The notes under the pieces are model-generated. The model was not told the DNA's origin and made no database searches. It saw nothing but the letters and a program-made list of their open reading frames with translations. A program made the translations under genes and the position numbers. From the NCBI GenBank assembly GCA_009691715.1, contig SIAN01000006.1, positions 84,283 through 148,282 of the forward strand: a stretch of 64,000 nucleotides of DNA. The letters run 5' to 3'. This stretch comes from Planctomycetota bacterium. GTDB lineage: Bacteria > Planctomycetota > B15-G4 > SIAN01. This document shows, piece after piece, positions 44,874 to 55,038 of the stretch (its first letter is position 1; every line of letters begins with the position of its first letter).

Positions 44874-45533
44874 ATGAGCGACGCGACCGACACTCCTGCC
44901 GCACCGCCGCCCGTGGTGCCGCTCTTCGCGCTGCCGGGCCTCTTCCTCTTCCCCGGCACCGCGGTTCCGCTCCACATCTTCGAACCGCGCTACGTGCGGA
45001 TGATCGAGGACCTGCTCGATCGCAACGGTCGCTTCGTGCTCGGCACGATCGTCCCGGGCCATGAGCACGAGATCCAGGACGCGCCGCCGGTCCACGCCAT
45101 CGCCGGCCTCGGCGAGATCGCCCGCCACGAGCACTACAAGGACGGCCGCTTCCTGATCTTCGTGGTCGGTCTCAGGCGCGTGAAGCTCACCGAAGTCACG
45201 AGCGATCGCCCCTACCGCAAGGTCGAGATCGCGTCGCTGCAGGAGCGGCTGGTGCCGCCAGGCGAGACCCAGCAGTTGCGCAAGGAGCTGATGGCCGCGG
45301 TCAAGGCGCGCGCGACCGGCGTCGTGCTGCCGAAGAACGTGCCGCTCGGACAATTGACCGATCTGCTGCTGCTCCACCTGCGGCTCGACGTCACGTCGAT
45401 GATCGATCTCTACTCGCGCCTCGACATCGCCGAACGCGCGCGCGGTGCGCTCGAGCGCCATGCGTCGACGCCGATCCCGCCGCCAGAAATCAAGCGCGAC
45501 GGCGGCGCGAAGCGGCCGCCTGCAGGCAACTGA
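44874..45533 (+). CDS. LON substrate-binding-domain protein
   Basis: Protein of 219 residues consisting of a stand-alone Lon N-terminal (LON/PUA-like) domain: VVPLFALPGLFLFPGTAVPLHIFEPRYVRMIEDLL, FVLGTIVPG, GEIARHEHYKDGRFLIFVVGLRRVKL. No ATPase or protease domain, as in the short bacterial LON-domain proteins of unknown role. ATG at 44874 (MSDATD) is chosen; a start at 44844 would lie inside repeat D. DUF885 gene follows after 13 bp, perhaps cotranscribed. Confidence 0.85.
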   Translation: MSDATDTPAAPPPVVPLFALPGLFLFPGTAVPLHIFEPRYVRMIEDLLDRNGRFVLGTIVPGHEHEIQDAPPVHAIAGLGEIARHEHYKDGRFLIFVVGLRRVKLTEVTSDRPYRKVEIASLQERLVPPGETQQLRKELMAAVKARATGVVLPKNVPLGQLTDLLLLHLRLDVTSMIDLYSRLDIAERARGALERHASTPIPPPEIKRDGGAKRPPAGN

Positions 45534-45546
45534 GCCGCGCGGCCGA

Positions 45547-47328
45547 ATGGACTTCCGCCGCCGCTGCCACGATCTGGCCGCCGACTCCGCTCGCTCCGCC
45601 GCCCTGCGCCTGCACGAACTGCTGAGCGCGGCGTGGGACTGGGAGATGGCCGAGTTCCCCGAACGAGCGACCTGGAACGGCGTCGCCGGTCACGACTATC
45701 GCTGGAGCGACCGTTCGCGCGCTGCGATCCAACGACGACGCGGCGAGCTCGATGCGCCGCTCGTCGCCGCTCGCTGTCTGCCGCGCGAGCAGCTCACCGC
45801 CGTCGATCAGCTGAACCTCGACCTCTTCGTGCAGGAGTGCGAGCAGTCGGTCGAGGAGGCGCGCTGGCCGATCGAACTGCTGGCATTGACGCAGATGGAC
45901 GGCGTCCACCAGGACCCGGCGCAACTGCTCGCTTCGGCGCCGGCCACCACGGCTGAAGATCGCGGCAACTTGATCGCGCGCCTGATCACGTTGCCGACGC
46001 TGATCGACCAGACGATCGAGCTGCTGCGCGAAGGACTGTCACGCGGCGTGACGCCGCCACAAATCGCGCTGCGCGACGTGCCGCGCCAGATCGCGCAACT
46101 GCTCGCCGGCGAGCCGCGCGAGAACCCGCTGTTGCAGCCATTCGTCGCGGCGGCGAAGGCGGCGGTCGGTGGCGGCGGGGGCGGCGGTGCTGCGGGCGCG
46201 GGCGCCGGCGAGCGATTCGTCGCCGAGGCCGAGCGGGCGTGGCAGGCAGGAGTGGCGCCCGCGCTCGAGCGGCTGCGCGAGTTCGTCGCGCGCTGCTACC
46301 TGCCGGGCGCGCGCACCACGACCGGTTGGCGCGATCTGCCCGATGGTGAGGCGTGGTACGCGTTCAAGGTGCGCGAGCAGACGACGACCTCGCTGTCGCC
46401 GCGCGCGATCCACCAGATCGGGCTCGACGAGGTGGCGCGCATCCGCGCCGCGATGGAGCGCGCGATCCGGGAGAGCGGCTTCACCGGCGACTTCGCCGCG
46501 TTCTGTGACTTCTTGCGCCGCGATCCGCGTTTCTACTGCAGCAGCGCGGAACAACTGCTGCGCGAGTACCGCGACCTCTGCAAGCGCGTCGATCCGCTGC
46601 TGGTGAAGTTGGTGAAGCGTCTGCCGCGGTTGCCGTACGGCGTGATCGAGATCCCGGCGTTCGCAGCCGAATCACAGACGATGGCGTACTACCAGCCGGG
46701 CTCGCTCGAAGCGGGACGGCCGGGCTGGTTTTACGCCAACACCAGCAAGCTCGAATCGCGCGCGCGCTGGGAGATGGAGGCGCTGGCGTTGCATGAGGCG
46801 GTGCCGGGGCATCACCTGCAGCTGGCGCTGGCCGCCGAGCTCGATCTGCCGGAGTTCCGCCGCCACGGCGGTTGCAACGCCTACGTCGAAGGGTGGGCGC
46901 TCTACTCCGAGGCGCTCGGCTACGAGATGGGCTTCTACGCCGATCCCTACTCGCGCTTCGGCCAGCTCTCCTTCGAGATGTGGCGCGCGATCCGTCTGGT
47001 CGTCGACACCGGACTCCACGCGCTCAACTGGACGCGGGAGCAGGCGATCGAGTTCTTCGCCGCCAACACCGGCAAGCCGATGCACGACATCGTGGTCGAG
47101 GTCGATCGCTACCTGGTGTGGCCGGCGCAGGCGCTCAGCTACAAACTCGGCGAGCTGGCGATCTGGCGGATGCGGCGTGCGGCGGAGGCGAAGCTCGGCG
47201 CGCGATTCGATCTGCGCGATTTTCACGACGAACTGCTCGGCGAAGGCGCGCTGCCGCTCGACTTGCTCGACGCGCGAATGAGCGCGTGGGCGGCGCGGCG
47301 GGCGGCGCGGCAAGCGGCGAACACGTAG
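45547..47328 (+). CDS. DUF885 family putative metallopeptidase
   Basis: Protein of 593 residues. DUF885 is a mainly helical family related to gluzincin carboxypeptidases. The zinc motif HEAVPGHH lies at 416-423, followed by YVEGWALYSEALGYEMGFY containing a conserved Glu. The signature VREQTTTSLSPRAIHQIGLDEVARIRAAM is also typical. A poly-Gly stretch (GGGGGGGAAGAGAG, about 209-222) is unusual. No signal peptide. ATG at 45547. The stop overlaps the next GTG (TAGTG). Confidence 0.85.
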   Translation: MDFRRRCHDLAADSARSAALRLHELLSAAWDWEMAEFPERATWNGVAGHDYRWSDRSRAAIQRRRGELDAPLVAARCLPREQLTAVDQLNLDLFVQECEQSVEEARWPIELLALTQMDGVHQDPAQLLASAPATTAEDRGNLIARLITLPTLIDQTIELLREGLSRGVTPPQIALRDVPRQIAQLLAGEPRENPLLQPFVAAAKAAVGGGGGGGAAGAGAGERFVAEAERAWQAGVAPALERLREFVARCYLPGARTTTGWRDLPDGEAWYAFKVREQTTTSLSPRAIHQIGLDEVARIRAAMERAIRESGFTGDFAAFCDFLRRDPRFYCSSAEQLLREYRDLCKRVDPLLVKLVKRLPRLPYGVIEIPAFAAESQTMAYYQPGSLEAGRPGWFYANTSKLESRARWEMEALALHEAVPGHHLQLALAAELDLPEFRRHGGCNAYVEGWALYSEALGYEMGFYADPYSRFGQLSFEMWRAIRLVVDTGLHALNWTREQAIEFFAANTGKPMHDIVVEVDRYLVWPAQALSYKLGELAIWRMRRAAEAKLGARFDLRDFHDELLGEGALPLDLLDARMSAWAARRAARQAANT

Positions 47329-48989
47329 TGGAAGGCGGGCCGCAATGGCTCCGGTCGAGCCGCGTGTGGTGGTGCGTGATCGCTCTCGGACTGCTGGCGC
47401 GCATCGTCCGCTACGGCGTCGACTTCCCGATCTGGGGCGACGAGGCATTCGTCGGCTGCAGCCTGCTCGCGCGCGACCTGAAGGGGCTGCTCGAACCGCT
47501 CGAGTTCGAGATGGTGGTGCCGCTCGGGTGGCTGCTGCCGACTGGCTGGCTGGTGCAGCAGTTCGGCAGCTCGACCTTCGTGGTGCGACTGCCGGCATTG
47601 CTGGCGGGCTGCGCCGCGCTGCTGCTGTTCGCGCGACTGGGGCGGCGAACGCTGCCGCGCGCGACCGCGCTTCTGGCGGTGGCATGGTTCGGCGGCAGCT
47701 ACTACCTGATCCGCCACACTGCCGAGGTGAAGCCGTACGCGTTTGATCTGCTCGCCGGCGTGCTGCTCTACGGTGCAGCGCTGCGGGTTGCGGCGGCGCT
47801 CGCGCGCGCGGAGCAAGGCGACAGCGCGGTCGGCGATGAAGCCAGCCGCCGCGCAATGGATGCGTCGGCGCGGCGCGCGTGGCTCGCGTTCACCGCGATC
47901 GGCGTCACCGCCGTCTGGTGCAGCTATCCCGCAATCTTCGTCGCCGCTGGCACTGGGGTGACACTCGCCGTGCGAGCGGTCGCGCCCGGTTTTCGAGCGC
48001 CGACGCTCGAAATGCGGCGGCGTTGTTCCCGGATCGGAATCGTGCTGCTTGGCGGTGCCGCGATCGTGGCGAGCTTTGCGGTGATGTATGCGCTGTTCGG
48101 TCACGCGCAGCAGTGGACTGAGGAGCGGATCGCCGACGCGCGGCATTGGGACGACCACTTCCTGCCGGTCGCTCGTCCATGGCTCTGGCCGTGGTGGCTG
48201 CTGTGCGAACTGACCGGGAACATGCTCGCGTACCCCAATGGCGGGCCGAACTTCGGTTCGAGCGCAACGTTCGTGCTGGTCGTCGCCGGCGCCATCGCGT
48301 GGTGGCGTCGCGGGCGGCAGGTCGAGCTCGCGCTGCTGCTCGCGCCGCTGCTGCCGATGCTGGTCGCATCCGCGCTGCACAAGTACCCCTTCGGCGGCAG
48401 CGCTCGCATCACGCTCCATCTCGCGGTGCCGATCTGCCTGCTGGCGGCGAGCGGGATTGCGGCGATCGCGCGTCGCGCACACACGGCGACGCCGATCGCA
48501 ACGCTCGTCCTCGCGCTCTTCGCGATCGGCAGCATCGCCCGCGATCTGCGGAAGCCCTGGAAGACCGAGCAGGATCGCCGCAGCCGCGCGGCCTTCGAGT
48601 GGCTCGCCACTCAGCTCGCGCCGGGCGACCGGCTCGCGATCTTCGGCAGCTACGGCGAAAGCACCGTCGCGCCTGATCTGCGCCACTGGCGTGGTTCGGC
48701 CGGCCGACTGCGTTGGTACCTGCTGCAGCTCGCACGCGAGCAAAGCGTCGAGCTCGCGTGGGCGCCCGAACCAGCCGCGCTGGTCGCGACGCGCTTCGCC
48801 ACTTGGAGCGTGACCTATCGCGACAACGAGGCGCCTTTCCCGGACGCGCAGCACGACGCGTGGATTGCGACGCTCGCTCAGTCTCTTGCACCGGTCAGCC
48901 TCGAACGCGAGTTCGAGCTCGGTGCGGCAAGCCCCGACTCCACCACGGGAGCGCCGCGCAGCGAGCGCATCACGTTCGCGCGCCGCTGA
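47328..48989 (+). CDS. GT39-like membrane glycosyltransferase
   Basis: Protein of 553 residues, about ten TM helices, with IWGDEAFVGCSLL in the first periplasmic loop, the acidic motif of GT39/ArnT-like enzymes using polyprenyl-phosphate sugars. A soluble C-terminal domain of about 130 residues follows. GTG start at 47328 shares one base with the DUF885 stop, so the genes are coupled; the frame is also open upstream inside DUF885. Substrate unknown. A second, distinct membrane transferase of this type lies at 18896-20695. Confidence 0.72.
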   Translation: MEGGPQWLRSSRVWWCVIALGLLARIVRYGVDFPIWGDEAFVGCSLLARDLKGLLEPLEFEMVVPLGWLLPTGWLVQQFGSSTFVVRLPALLAGCAALLLFARLGRRTLPRATALLAVAWFGGSYYLIRHTAEVKPYAFDLLAGVLLYGAALRVAAALARAEQGDSAVGDEASRRAMDASARRAWLAFTAIGVTAVWCSYPAIFVAAGTGVTLAVRAVAPGFRAPTLEMRRRCSRIGIVLLGGAAIVASFAVMYALFGHAQQWTEERIADARHWDDHFLPVARPWLWPWWLLCELTGNMLAYPNGGPNFGSSATFVLVVAGAIAWWRRGRQVELALLLAPLLPMLVASALHKYPFGGSARITLHLAVPICLLAASGIAAIARRAHTATPIATLVLALFAIGSIARDLRKPWKTEQDRRSRAAFEWLATQLAPGDRLAIFGSYGESTVAPDLRHWRGSAGRLRWYLLQLAREQSVELAWAPEPAALVATRFATWSVTYRDNEAPFPDAQHDAWIATLAQSLAPVSLEREFELGAASPDSTTGAPRSERITFARR

Positions 48990-48993
48990 AGCG

Positions 48994-49022
48994 CGGCGGC
49001 TCGACACGAAGTCGAGCCGCCG
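48994..49022. terminator. Hairpin between convergent glycosyltransferase and porin genes
   Basis: A perfect 12-bp stem CGGCGGCTCGAC / GTCGAGCCGCCG with loop ACGAA, 4 bp after the plus-strand stop and 10 bp before the minus-strand stop. Bidirectional terminator. Confidence 0.8.
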
Positions 49023-49032
49023 CCGAAAGAGC

Positions 49033-50298
49033 TCAGAACCGGAAGTTGAAGTCCGCGCGCGCGCGGCACTGCAGCTGGTCGTCGTCGGTGGTCGCGGTCG
49101 TGCCGAGGTCGTCACGGCGCATCGCCGACAGGGAGACGTGCAGCTCCGCCTGTTCGAGACACTGCCACTTCATGCCGACCAGGTGGCCGCGGTAGTTGGT
49201 GCCGAACAGGAAGTCGTCGTTGGTGAAGTTCGACAGGACCGCATCCTGCTCCATCACCTGATAGGAGTAGTAATACTGGCAGTCGCCCTTCGCCTTGTTC
49301 TTGCCCCACTTGACGCCAAGCGAATAACCGCTGTCGCCGTCAATCTTGGCGCGCGGGTTCAGGACGTACTCGGCCGCGAAGATCAGCGGCTGCGACATGC
49401 CGGTGTGCTCAAACGCGACGAACGGGTTGTAGATCGTGAAGCGGGACAGGTAGTCGTCGGCGACGGCATCGCCGGTCGTGTCGGTCGTGGCGTTGCCGGC
49501 GTTCTCGGCGAAGAGACGGCTGCCGTCCACGTCGTCGGGGTTCAGCCGGTTGTAGCGGTAGAAGGCGAACGCGCCGGTCAGCTTGTTGGTGTCGCTTAGC
49601 TTGTGCGACGTGCTCACCTGCGCGACGAAGGCCGCTGCCGATTCGAGCGTCCCACTGGTCGAGTTGTCGAGCAGCAGGTACTCGCCCGCCACCCACTTGA
49701 ACGCGCCGTAGGTGCCGCCCGCCGCAAGCCCGGTCGGCTGCACGTCCTCGTCCCAGACCAGCTCGCCGTAAACCGGGTTCTTCTCGAACGCGTGGCCGAA
49801 CTTGCCGGCGTTGATCCAGGTGTCGGCGACGAAGGTCGGCTTCCAGGTCAGGAACGCGCGGTCGAGGTTGACCGCCATCTTGTCGAACGTCGCACCAAGG
49901 TTCTGGTGCGGCGAGTTCTCGTCGGTCGCCGAACCGGTGACGAGGCGGGCGCCGACCGACATCTGGTCGTTCACCGCGTAGTCGGCGCCGACACGCAGGC
50001 GCAGCCGCTCGCGATTCCGGCTCTCTGAGTCATCGAGCCGGAAGTCGGATTCGTGGCGCAGGCGGAAATCGCCGTAGCACTTGAGCTTCGACGCCCACGC
50101 GCCGACTCCGCCGCCCGACTTACCGAGCTCACCGGCGACGTCCGCCAGCGCCGACTTGAAGTCGGCCGACAGGGCCGGATCGGCCTGCGCCGCATCGTTC
50201 AGCTTCTTCAGCTTGGCGTCGAGCCCTGACTGCGCCGCCGCCGATGTCGCCATGGCGGCGAGCACGACGATCGCGGTAATTCCCTTCGAATCCTTCAT
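49033..50298 (-). CDS. Putative outer-membrane porin
   Basis: Protein of 421 residues with a signal peptide (ITAIVVLAAMATSAAAQ), a short helical/coiled segment (25-60) and a long beta-barrel-like region with alternating amphipathic strands (YGDFRLRHESDFRLDD, RERLRLRVGADYAV, FDKMAVNLDRAFLTWKP, GTNYRGHLVGMKWQ), ending in ADFNFRF with a terminal Phe as in outer-membrane barrels. It resembles the putative porin family found in Gram-negative and planctomycete genomes. ATG at 50298 is preceded by AAGGAG. Confidence 0.82.
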   Translation of the reverse strand: MKDSKGITAIVVLAAMATSAAAQSGLDAKLKKLNDAAQADPALSADFKSALADVAGELGKSGGGVGAWASKLKCYGDFRLRHESDFRLDDSESRNRERLRLRVGADYAVNDQMSVGARLVTGSATDENSPHQNLGATFDKMAVNLDRAFLTWKPTFVADTWINAGKFGHAFEKNPVYGELVWDEDVQPTGLAAGGTYGAFKWVAGEYLLLDNSTSGTLESAAAFVAQVSTSHKLSDTNKLTGAFAFYRYNRLNPDDVDGSRLFAENAGNATTDTTGDAVADDYLSRFTIYNPFVAFEHTGMSQPLIFAAEYVLNPRAKIDGDSGYSLGVKWGKNKAKGDCQYYYSYQVMEQDAVLSNFTNDDFLFGTNYRGHLVGMKWQCLEQAELHVSLSAMRRDDLGTTATTDDDQLQCRARADFNFRF

Positions 50299-50458
50299 CC
50301 GTATCGCTCCTTCGAGGTTCCCGCGACCAACGGCACGCCGCCGCAACCTTGCGACATCCGTGCGCTCCGGTCGATTTGATCACTCCCCCGACAACTTCGG
50401 AGTGCCTGCTCCGAAGCGTAGGGCGTGCATGCCCGCAGTTCAGTCGAAAAGGCAACAG

Positions 50459-50482
50459 CCGGCCCCGAGAATCTGGGGCCGG
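50459..50482. terminator. Hairpin downstream of the 50531-51817 lipoprotein gene
   Basis: A perfect 8-bp stem CCGGCCCC / GGGGCCGG with an 8-nt loop, 48 bp after the lipoprotein stop on the minus strand. On that strand CCTTTTC follows at a distance, giving a weak U-tract. Confidence 0.6.
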
Positions 50483-50530
50483 TCGTCGATCGTGAATCTC
50501 TCGCGTTTCTCGTTCCTCGCCCGATCGCCG

Positions 50531-51817
50531 TCATTTCGTCTGCCACGCGATCGACAGATGGCTCACGATGGTCATCCGCTCGTAGCCGATCAGGTAAACG
50601 TGCAGCTCAGAGGCCGTGCGCCAGAGGTAGACGCGGTCGCAGCCGGCGGAGTGGTTGTCGAGGTGATTGCCGTCGCGATCAAGCAACAGCAGGTAGTTCG
50701 CCCGCCCGCTCTCGACCTCGGCCTTGCGCTCGGCCAGCGTTGCATAGATGTCGGGGGTGCCGATGCCGAAGGTGAGGCGCGAGGTTTCCGACTCCTTCGT
50801 CGGCGCTGCGGTGCGGATCGGCAGGCTCGCGATCGCCTCGTCGGCGATGACCAAGCGCTTGCCGCCGGCATAGGTGATCTCGAGCTCCTGCAGCTCGGTC
50901 GGTGCCTGGACGCCCTTCACGCTGCGCCACGCGATCGTCTCCGGCTTGGCGAGCCAGGTGAGGTCGAACGAGCACGGCCTGTCGAGGTTGTAGAAGCCCG
51001 GCTCGCTGAACTCGGCCACGCGGATCGGCTGGTTCGCCGGCGCGACGTAGTCGGCGTAGGTCGCGATGCCCGGGTTCATCACCAGATGCGCCTTGCGCGT
51101 CTGCTCGGGCAGGCGGTCGAGCGCGTCGGCGAGGTGCGCGTCGATCGCGCCGGCCGCGATCACCTGCTCACTGGTCACCGTCCGCAGTTGCTCGAGCGGA
51201 AACTTGAAGCCGCCAAACGACGGGTAGGAGACGACCATCGCACTGGCCACGTCGAACGACATCCCGTTCGCTTCCTGGAACACCGCGGCGTAGTGGTCGA
51301 GCGGGAAGTCGAACCAGCCGTGGTACACCATGCCGGTCGAGCCGTCGTCCTTCTTCTTCTCCAGCACCAGTTCCCAGAGGCCCGCTCGCAGGCAGTTGTT
51401 GGCGATCTTGGTCTCGGCCCACTCACCGACCGCGCCGAACTTGGTCTCGTTGCGGTTGAACTCGCGCTGCATCAGGGCGACCCGGGTCAGCGTGTCGTTG
51501 CCCTTCGCCAGGGCCGGGACGCGCGGGACGAACCAGCGCAGATCGAGATCCCTGAACTCGGGGGCGCCATCGGCCGGTGCCGCGCGCAGCGTGTAGCGGC
51601 CGTCGTCCTGCCGATCGAGTTCGACCGCAGTCAGGTCCTGGCGCAGGGTGCCGAACGGCTTGGCCGGGCTGCCGCGGTAGCCGCCGGCCTCTTCCGGCGT
51701 CATCGCCACCCGACTCTGGTCGGGGAGGGATCCGCAACCGGCCGCCAAGGCAACCAGGCCGAAGGCGAGCGAGCAGGCGGGCGCGAGACGGGACGGGCGA
51801 TTCGAGCGGACGATCAT
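50531..51817 (-). CDS. Lipoprotein, unknown function
   Basis: Protein of 428 residues. Lipobox FGLVALAAGC is followed by a polar linker and a beta-rich body (FRDLDLRWFVPRVPALAKGNDTLTRVALMQREFNRNETKFG; GLWELVLEKKKDDGSTGMVYHGWFDFP; YLWRTASELHVYLIGYERMTIVSHLSIAWQTK). The family is not recognised. ATG at 51817 is chosen for the lipoprotein signal. Divergent from the FG-GAP selenoprotein gene across a 280-bp spacer that shows a small hairpin (GCGGA / TCCGC, near 52057-52069). Confidence 0.7.
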   Translation of the reverse strand: MIVRSNRPSRLAPACSLAFGLVALAAGCGSLPDQSRVAMTPEEAGGYRGSPAKPFGTLRQDLTAVELDRQDDGRYTLRAAPADGAPEFRDLDLRWFVPRVPALAKGNDTLTRVALMQREFNRNETKFGAVGEWAETKIANNCLRAGLWELVLEKKKDDGSTGMVYHGWFDFPLDHYAAVFQEANGMSFDVASAMVVSYPSFGGFKFPLEQLRTVTSEQVIAAGAIDAHLADALDRLPEQTRKAHLVMNPGIATYADYVAPANQPIRVAEFSEPGFYNLDRPCSFDLTWLAKPETIAWRSVKGVQAPTELQELEITYAGGKRLVIADEAIASLPIRTAAPTKESETSRLTFGIGTPDIYATLAERKAEVESGRANYLLLLDRDGNHLDNHSAGCDRVYLWRTASELHVYLIGYERMTIVSHLSIAWQTK

Positions 51818-52097
51818 GGTGAGGATTTCCGGGGTTGAGGGAGGACCGGCCGTTCGCAACATGCGGGCCGTGTTGGATTCCCCGTTGCCGCGCCGACCTC
51901 AAGAACCTTCGTCCCAACCGCCGGGACTTTTCAGCTGACTCGAGGCGAGCGTTGTCCTCGTTTGACCCCTCGCCGCTGGTGCAGCACCGGGAAAATGCTT
52001 GGCTCGATATTCGAGTGGGTGCGCGCGTTATGCCGAAGTTGTGATCCGCGCAGCGGAGCGTCCGCTGATGCAAAAGCGACCGAAGGAGATCCCCGAA

Positions 52098-54980
52098 ATG
52101 GCCCGCTGCTGGATGACCCGCTACCGCGCCGTGCTGGCGATGACGACATCGGTCGCATTGCTACTTGCCGGCTGTTCCGAGGATGCACCGCCGCCCGCGG
52201 CTGCACCGCCGGGCAACTCGGCCGCGCCCGCCGTGGTCGAGGCACCTGAAGTCGCCGTGTCCGCGCTGCCGGCCACGGTCCCGCCGATCGACGACCCGAA
52301 GGCTCGCTTGACCGCCCTCGAGGAGGTCGAGGAGTACTCCGAGGCGGTCGCCAACAACTTCGTCGAGTGGGGCGACAAGATCCGGCTGCGCGACTTCCAC
52401 GGCGCGAAGGACCTCTTCACCGCGGACTTCATCGGCCACGATCTGGCGAAGCCGGGCACGCCGACGCCGAAGAGCCTCCCGCTCGGCATCACCAAGACGA
52501 CCTGGGAGGTGAAGGCGCCGACCGTCGTCAACCGCTCCGGCTTCATGGAGAGCTGGCGCGAGCTGGTGGCGCCGTTCGGCACCATCGAGTTCTTCTTCGT
52601 GAAGGTGCGCGGCGCGGAGTTCTCCGACGCGACACCGGTCGACGGCGCGCTCACCGTCCGCATCAACATCGTCGGCCGCATGTCCGGCGGCGGGCGCCGC
52701 GGGATCGAGGAGTTCGGCCGTGCCCACATCAAGAAGGTGGCGGGCAAGTGGCAGATCGACCGCTGGACCGTCACCTCGCTGATGGAGATTGAGCGGCCCG
52801 AGTCGCTCTTCACCGAGGTCGCCCGCTCCGCTGGCATCGCCCATCGCGGGCCGCAGTTCGGCAAGGACGGCAACAAGTCGTTCTTCTGGAACGGCGCGGC
52901 CGTAGCTGACTTCGACCAAGACGGGCTCTGGGACATCTTCGTGCCGTCCCAGAACGAGAACTTCCTCTACAAGAACCAGGGCGACGGCACCTTCAAGGAT
53001 GTCGCGACCGCGCTCGGCGTCGCCCAGCCGCCCGCCGGCACCGGCGCCGCCTTCTTCGACTACGACAACGACAACGACCTCGACCTGTTGGTCGCGCACT
53101 CGGGCTGGAAAGAGGGCGCCGACACCATCGGCCGCACCACCCAGCTCTATCGCAATGACGGCGGCAAGTTCGCCAACGTGAGCGCCGCGGCCGGCTTCAC
53201 CGAACTGCTGCAGGGCTTTTCGCCGTGCGCAGCCGACGCCGACAACGACGGCGACCTCGACCTGTTCATCCCGGGTTATCAGAAGGGCAGCTTCGCCGGC
53301 CCGAACTCCTGGTACGACGCCAGCAACGGCAGCAAGAACGCCTTCTACGTCAACAACGGCAACGGCACCTTCAGCGAGAAGAGCGCGGAGATCGGCTTCG
53401 CGGCCAACCGCTGGACCTACGCTGCGGCCTGGCACGATTACGACGAGGACGGCGACCAGGACCTCTTCGTCGCCAACGACTACGGCGTGAAGGAGTTCTG
53501 GCGCAACGATGGAGAGCTCAAGTTCACGAACATCGCCGACGAGGTCGGCGTGACCGACGTCGGCAACGGCATGGGTTGCTGCTTCGGCGACTACGACTCC
53601 GACGGCGACATCGACCTCTACGCGTCCAACATGTCGTCCAGCGCCGGCAATCGCATCCTGTCGCGACTGGTGAAAGGCGACTCCAGCGACCTGCGCGAGA
53701 AGACGCTGAAGAAGCTGGCCGGCGGCAACACGCTGTTCAACTTCGGCGACGGCAAGTTCACCACGGTGTCGTCGAAGTTCGGCGGCATCGGTGCGGCTTG
53801 GGCGTGGGCACCGCAGTTCCTCGACCTCGATCTCGACGGCGACCTCGACCTGGCCTGCGTGAACGGCTTCATCTCCGGGAACAGTTTGAAAGACACCTGA
53901 AGCACGTACTGGCGCCACGTGGTGGCGTCCACTCTCGACAAGCACGACGACTTCGACACCCAGAAGGTCAACGACTCGAGCTACACCAGCAAGCACATGA
54001 CCCAGATCTTCGGCGACGGCTTCTCCTTCTCCGGGTTCGAGAAGGACAAGGTCTGGCTGAAGATGGACGACCAGTACCTCGACGTTTCCGACATCTCCGG
54101 CGCCGATGACGAAGGCGACGGTCGTGCTCTGTGTGTTGCCGACTTCGACGACGACGGCGATCCCGAGTTCTTCGTGCACAACATCCAGCGCGAACGGCAC
54201 ATGCTCTACCGCAACGACGTGAATCGCGGCTCGCATGGCGTGAAGGTGCAGTTGAATGCGACCGGCGGTCCATGGCAGGCGCCGGGCGCGATCGTCCGCG
54301 CGCTGTCCGGTGGCCGCACCACCGCGCAGGTCATGACGATCGGCACCGGCTTCGTGTCGCAGAACGCGTCGGAGCTGATCTTCGGCTGTGGCGACGCGGC
54401 CGAGGCGGAACTGACCGTGCGTTGGCCGGGTCGAGCCGTCGAGTCGTTCGGCAGCGTCAAGGCCGGCAGCAAGGTGCTGCTGGTCGAGGGCGCGGGCAAG
54501 GCCGCGGATCTGCCGCGCAAGGCGTTCAAACTGAAGGATCCGGGCATCCCGGGCCTGACGCTCGCGGTGGGTGCGCGACTCGAGAAGCTCGAAGTGGCCG
54601 GGGCGGACGGCAAGCTCGTTTCGATCCCGATCGCCGGCCGCAAGAAGCCGCTGGTCGTGAACCTCTGGGCCACTTACTGCAAGTCGTGCGTCGGGGAGAT
54701 GGGCGACCTCGCCAAGCTCGCCGCCGCCGGCACCGACGTGGTGCTGGTCAGCCTCGATGGCAAGGAGGACTTCGCACGAGCGAACGAGCTCCTGGCGAAG
54801 CTCGGCGTGAAGTTGCCGAGCTATTTCGCGGCCGATCAGGCGTTCGAGAAGCTGCTCGATCCCGAGCGCCTGCCGATGCCGACGACGCTCTTCTTCGCGG
54901 CGGATGGAACGCTGACCGAGGCGTTGCAGACGACGATCGACCACTGGAGCGGCTGGACGGCGGCGACGGGTGGGTCGTGA
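52098..54980 (+). CDS. FG-GAP/UnbV lipoprotein with TlpA-like domain, candidate selenoprotein (in-frame TGA as Sec601)
   Basis: Read through TGA at 53898-53900, the frame gives 960 residues. Order: lipobox (LLLAGC), NTF2-like domain (about 65-235), FG-GAP repeats with acidic loops (ADFDQDGLWDIFV, FDYDNDNDLDLLV, HDYDEDGDQDLFV, LDLDLDGDLDLACV), the segment NGFISGNSLKDT-U-STYWRHVVAST, more FG-GAP and ASPIC/UnbV-like sequence (FGCGDAAEAELTVRWPGR), and a C-terminal TlpA/redoxin domain with VNLWATYCKSC. All residues before and after the TGA are in one frame and coding in character. A 9-bp hairpin with one bulged U and loop GUG follows the TGA at SECIS distance. I know no named selenoprotein of this architecture. 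ATG at 52098 follows AAGGAGAT. Confidence 0.75.
53910..53931 (+). promoter_or_regulatory. Candidate bacterial SECIS of the FG-GAP gene
   Basis: On the mRNA: UGG-CGCCAC, loop GUG, GUGGCG-(bulged U)-CCA. Six contiguous pairs plus three beyond a single bulged U. The loop starts 18 nt after the UGA and begins with GU, as in the known bacterial SECIS pattern. Confidence 0.65.
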
Positions 54981-55038
54981 TCGCCGCACCGCAGCGACCT
55001 CGACCGGAGCCTGACGGAAAACTGGCCTGAATCATCGT

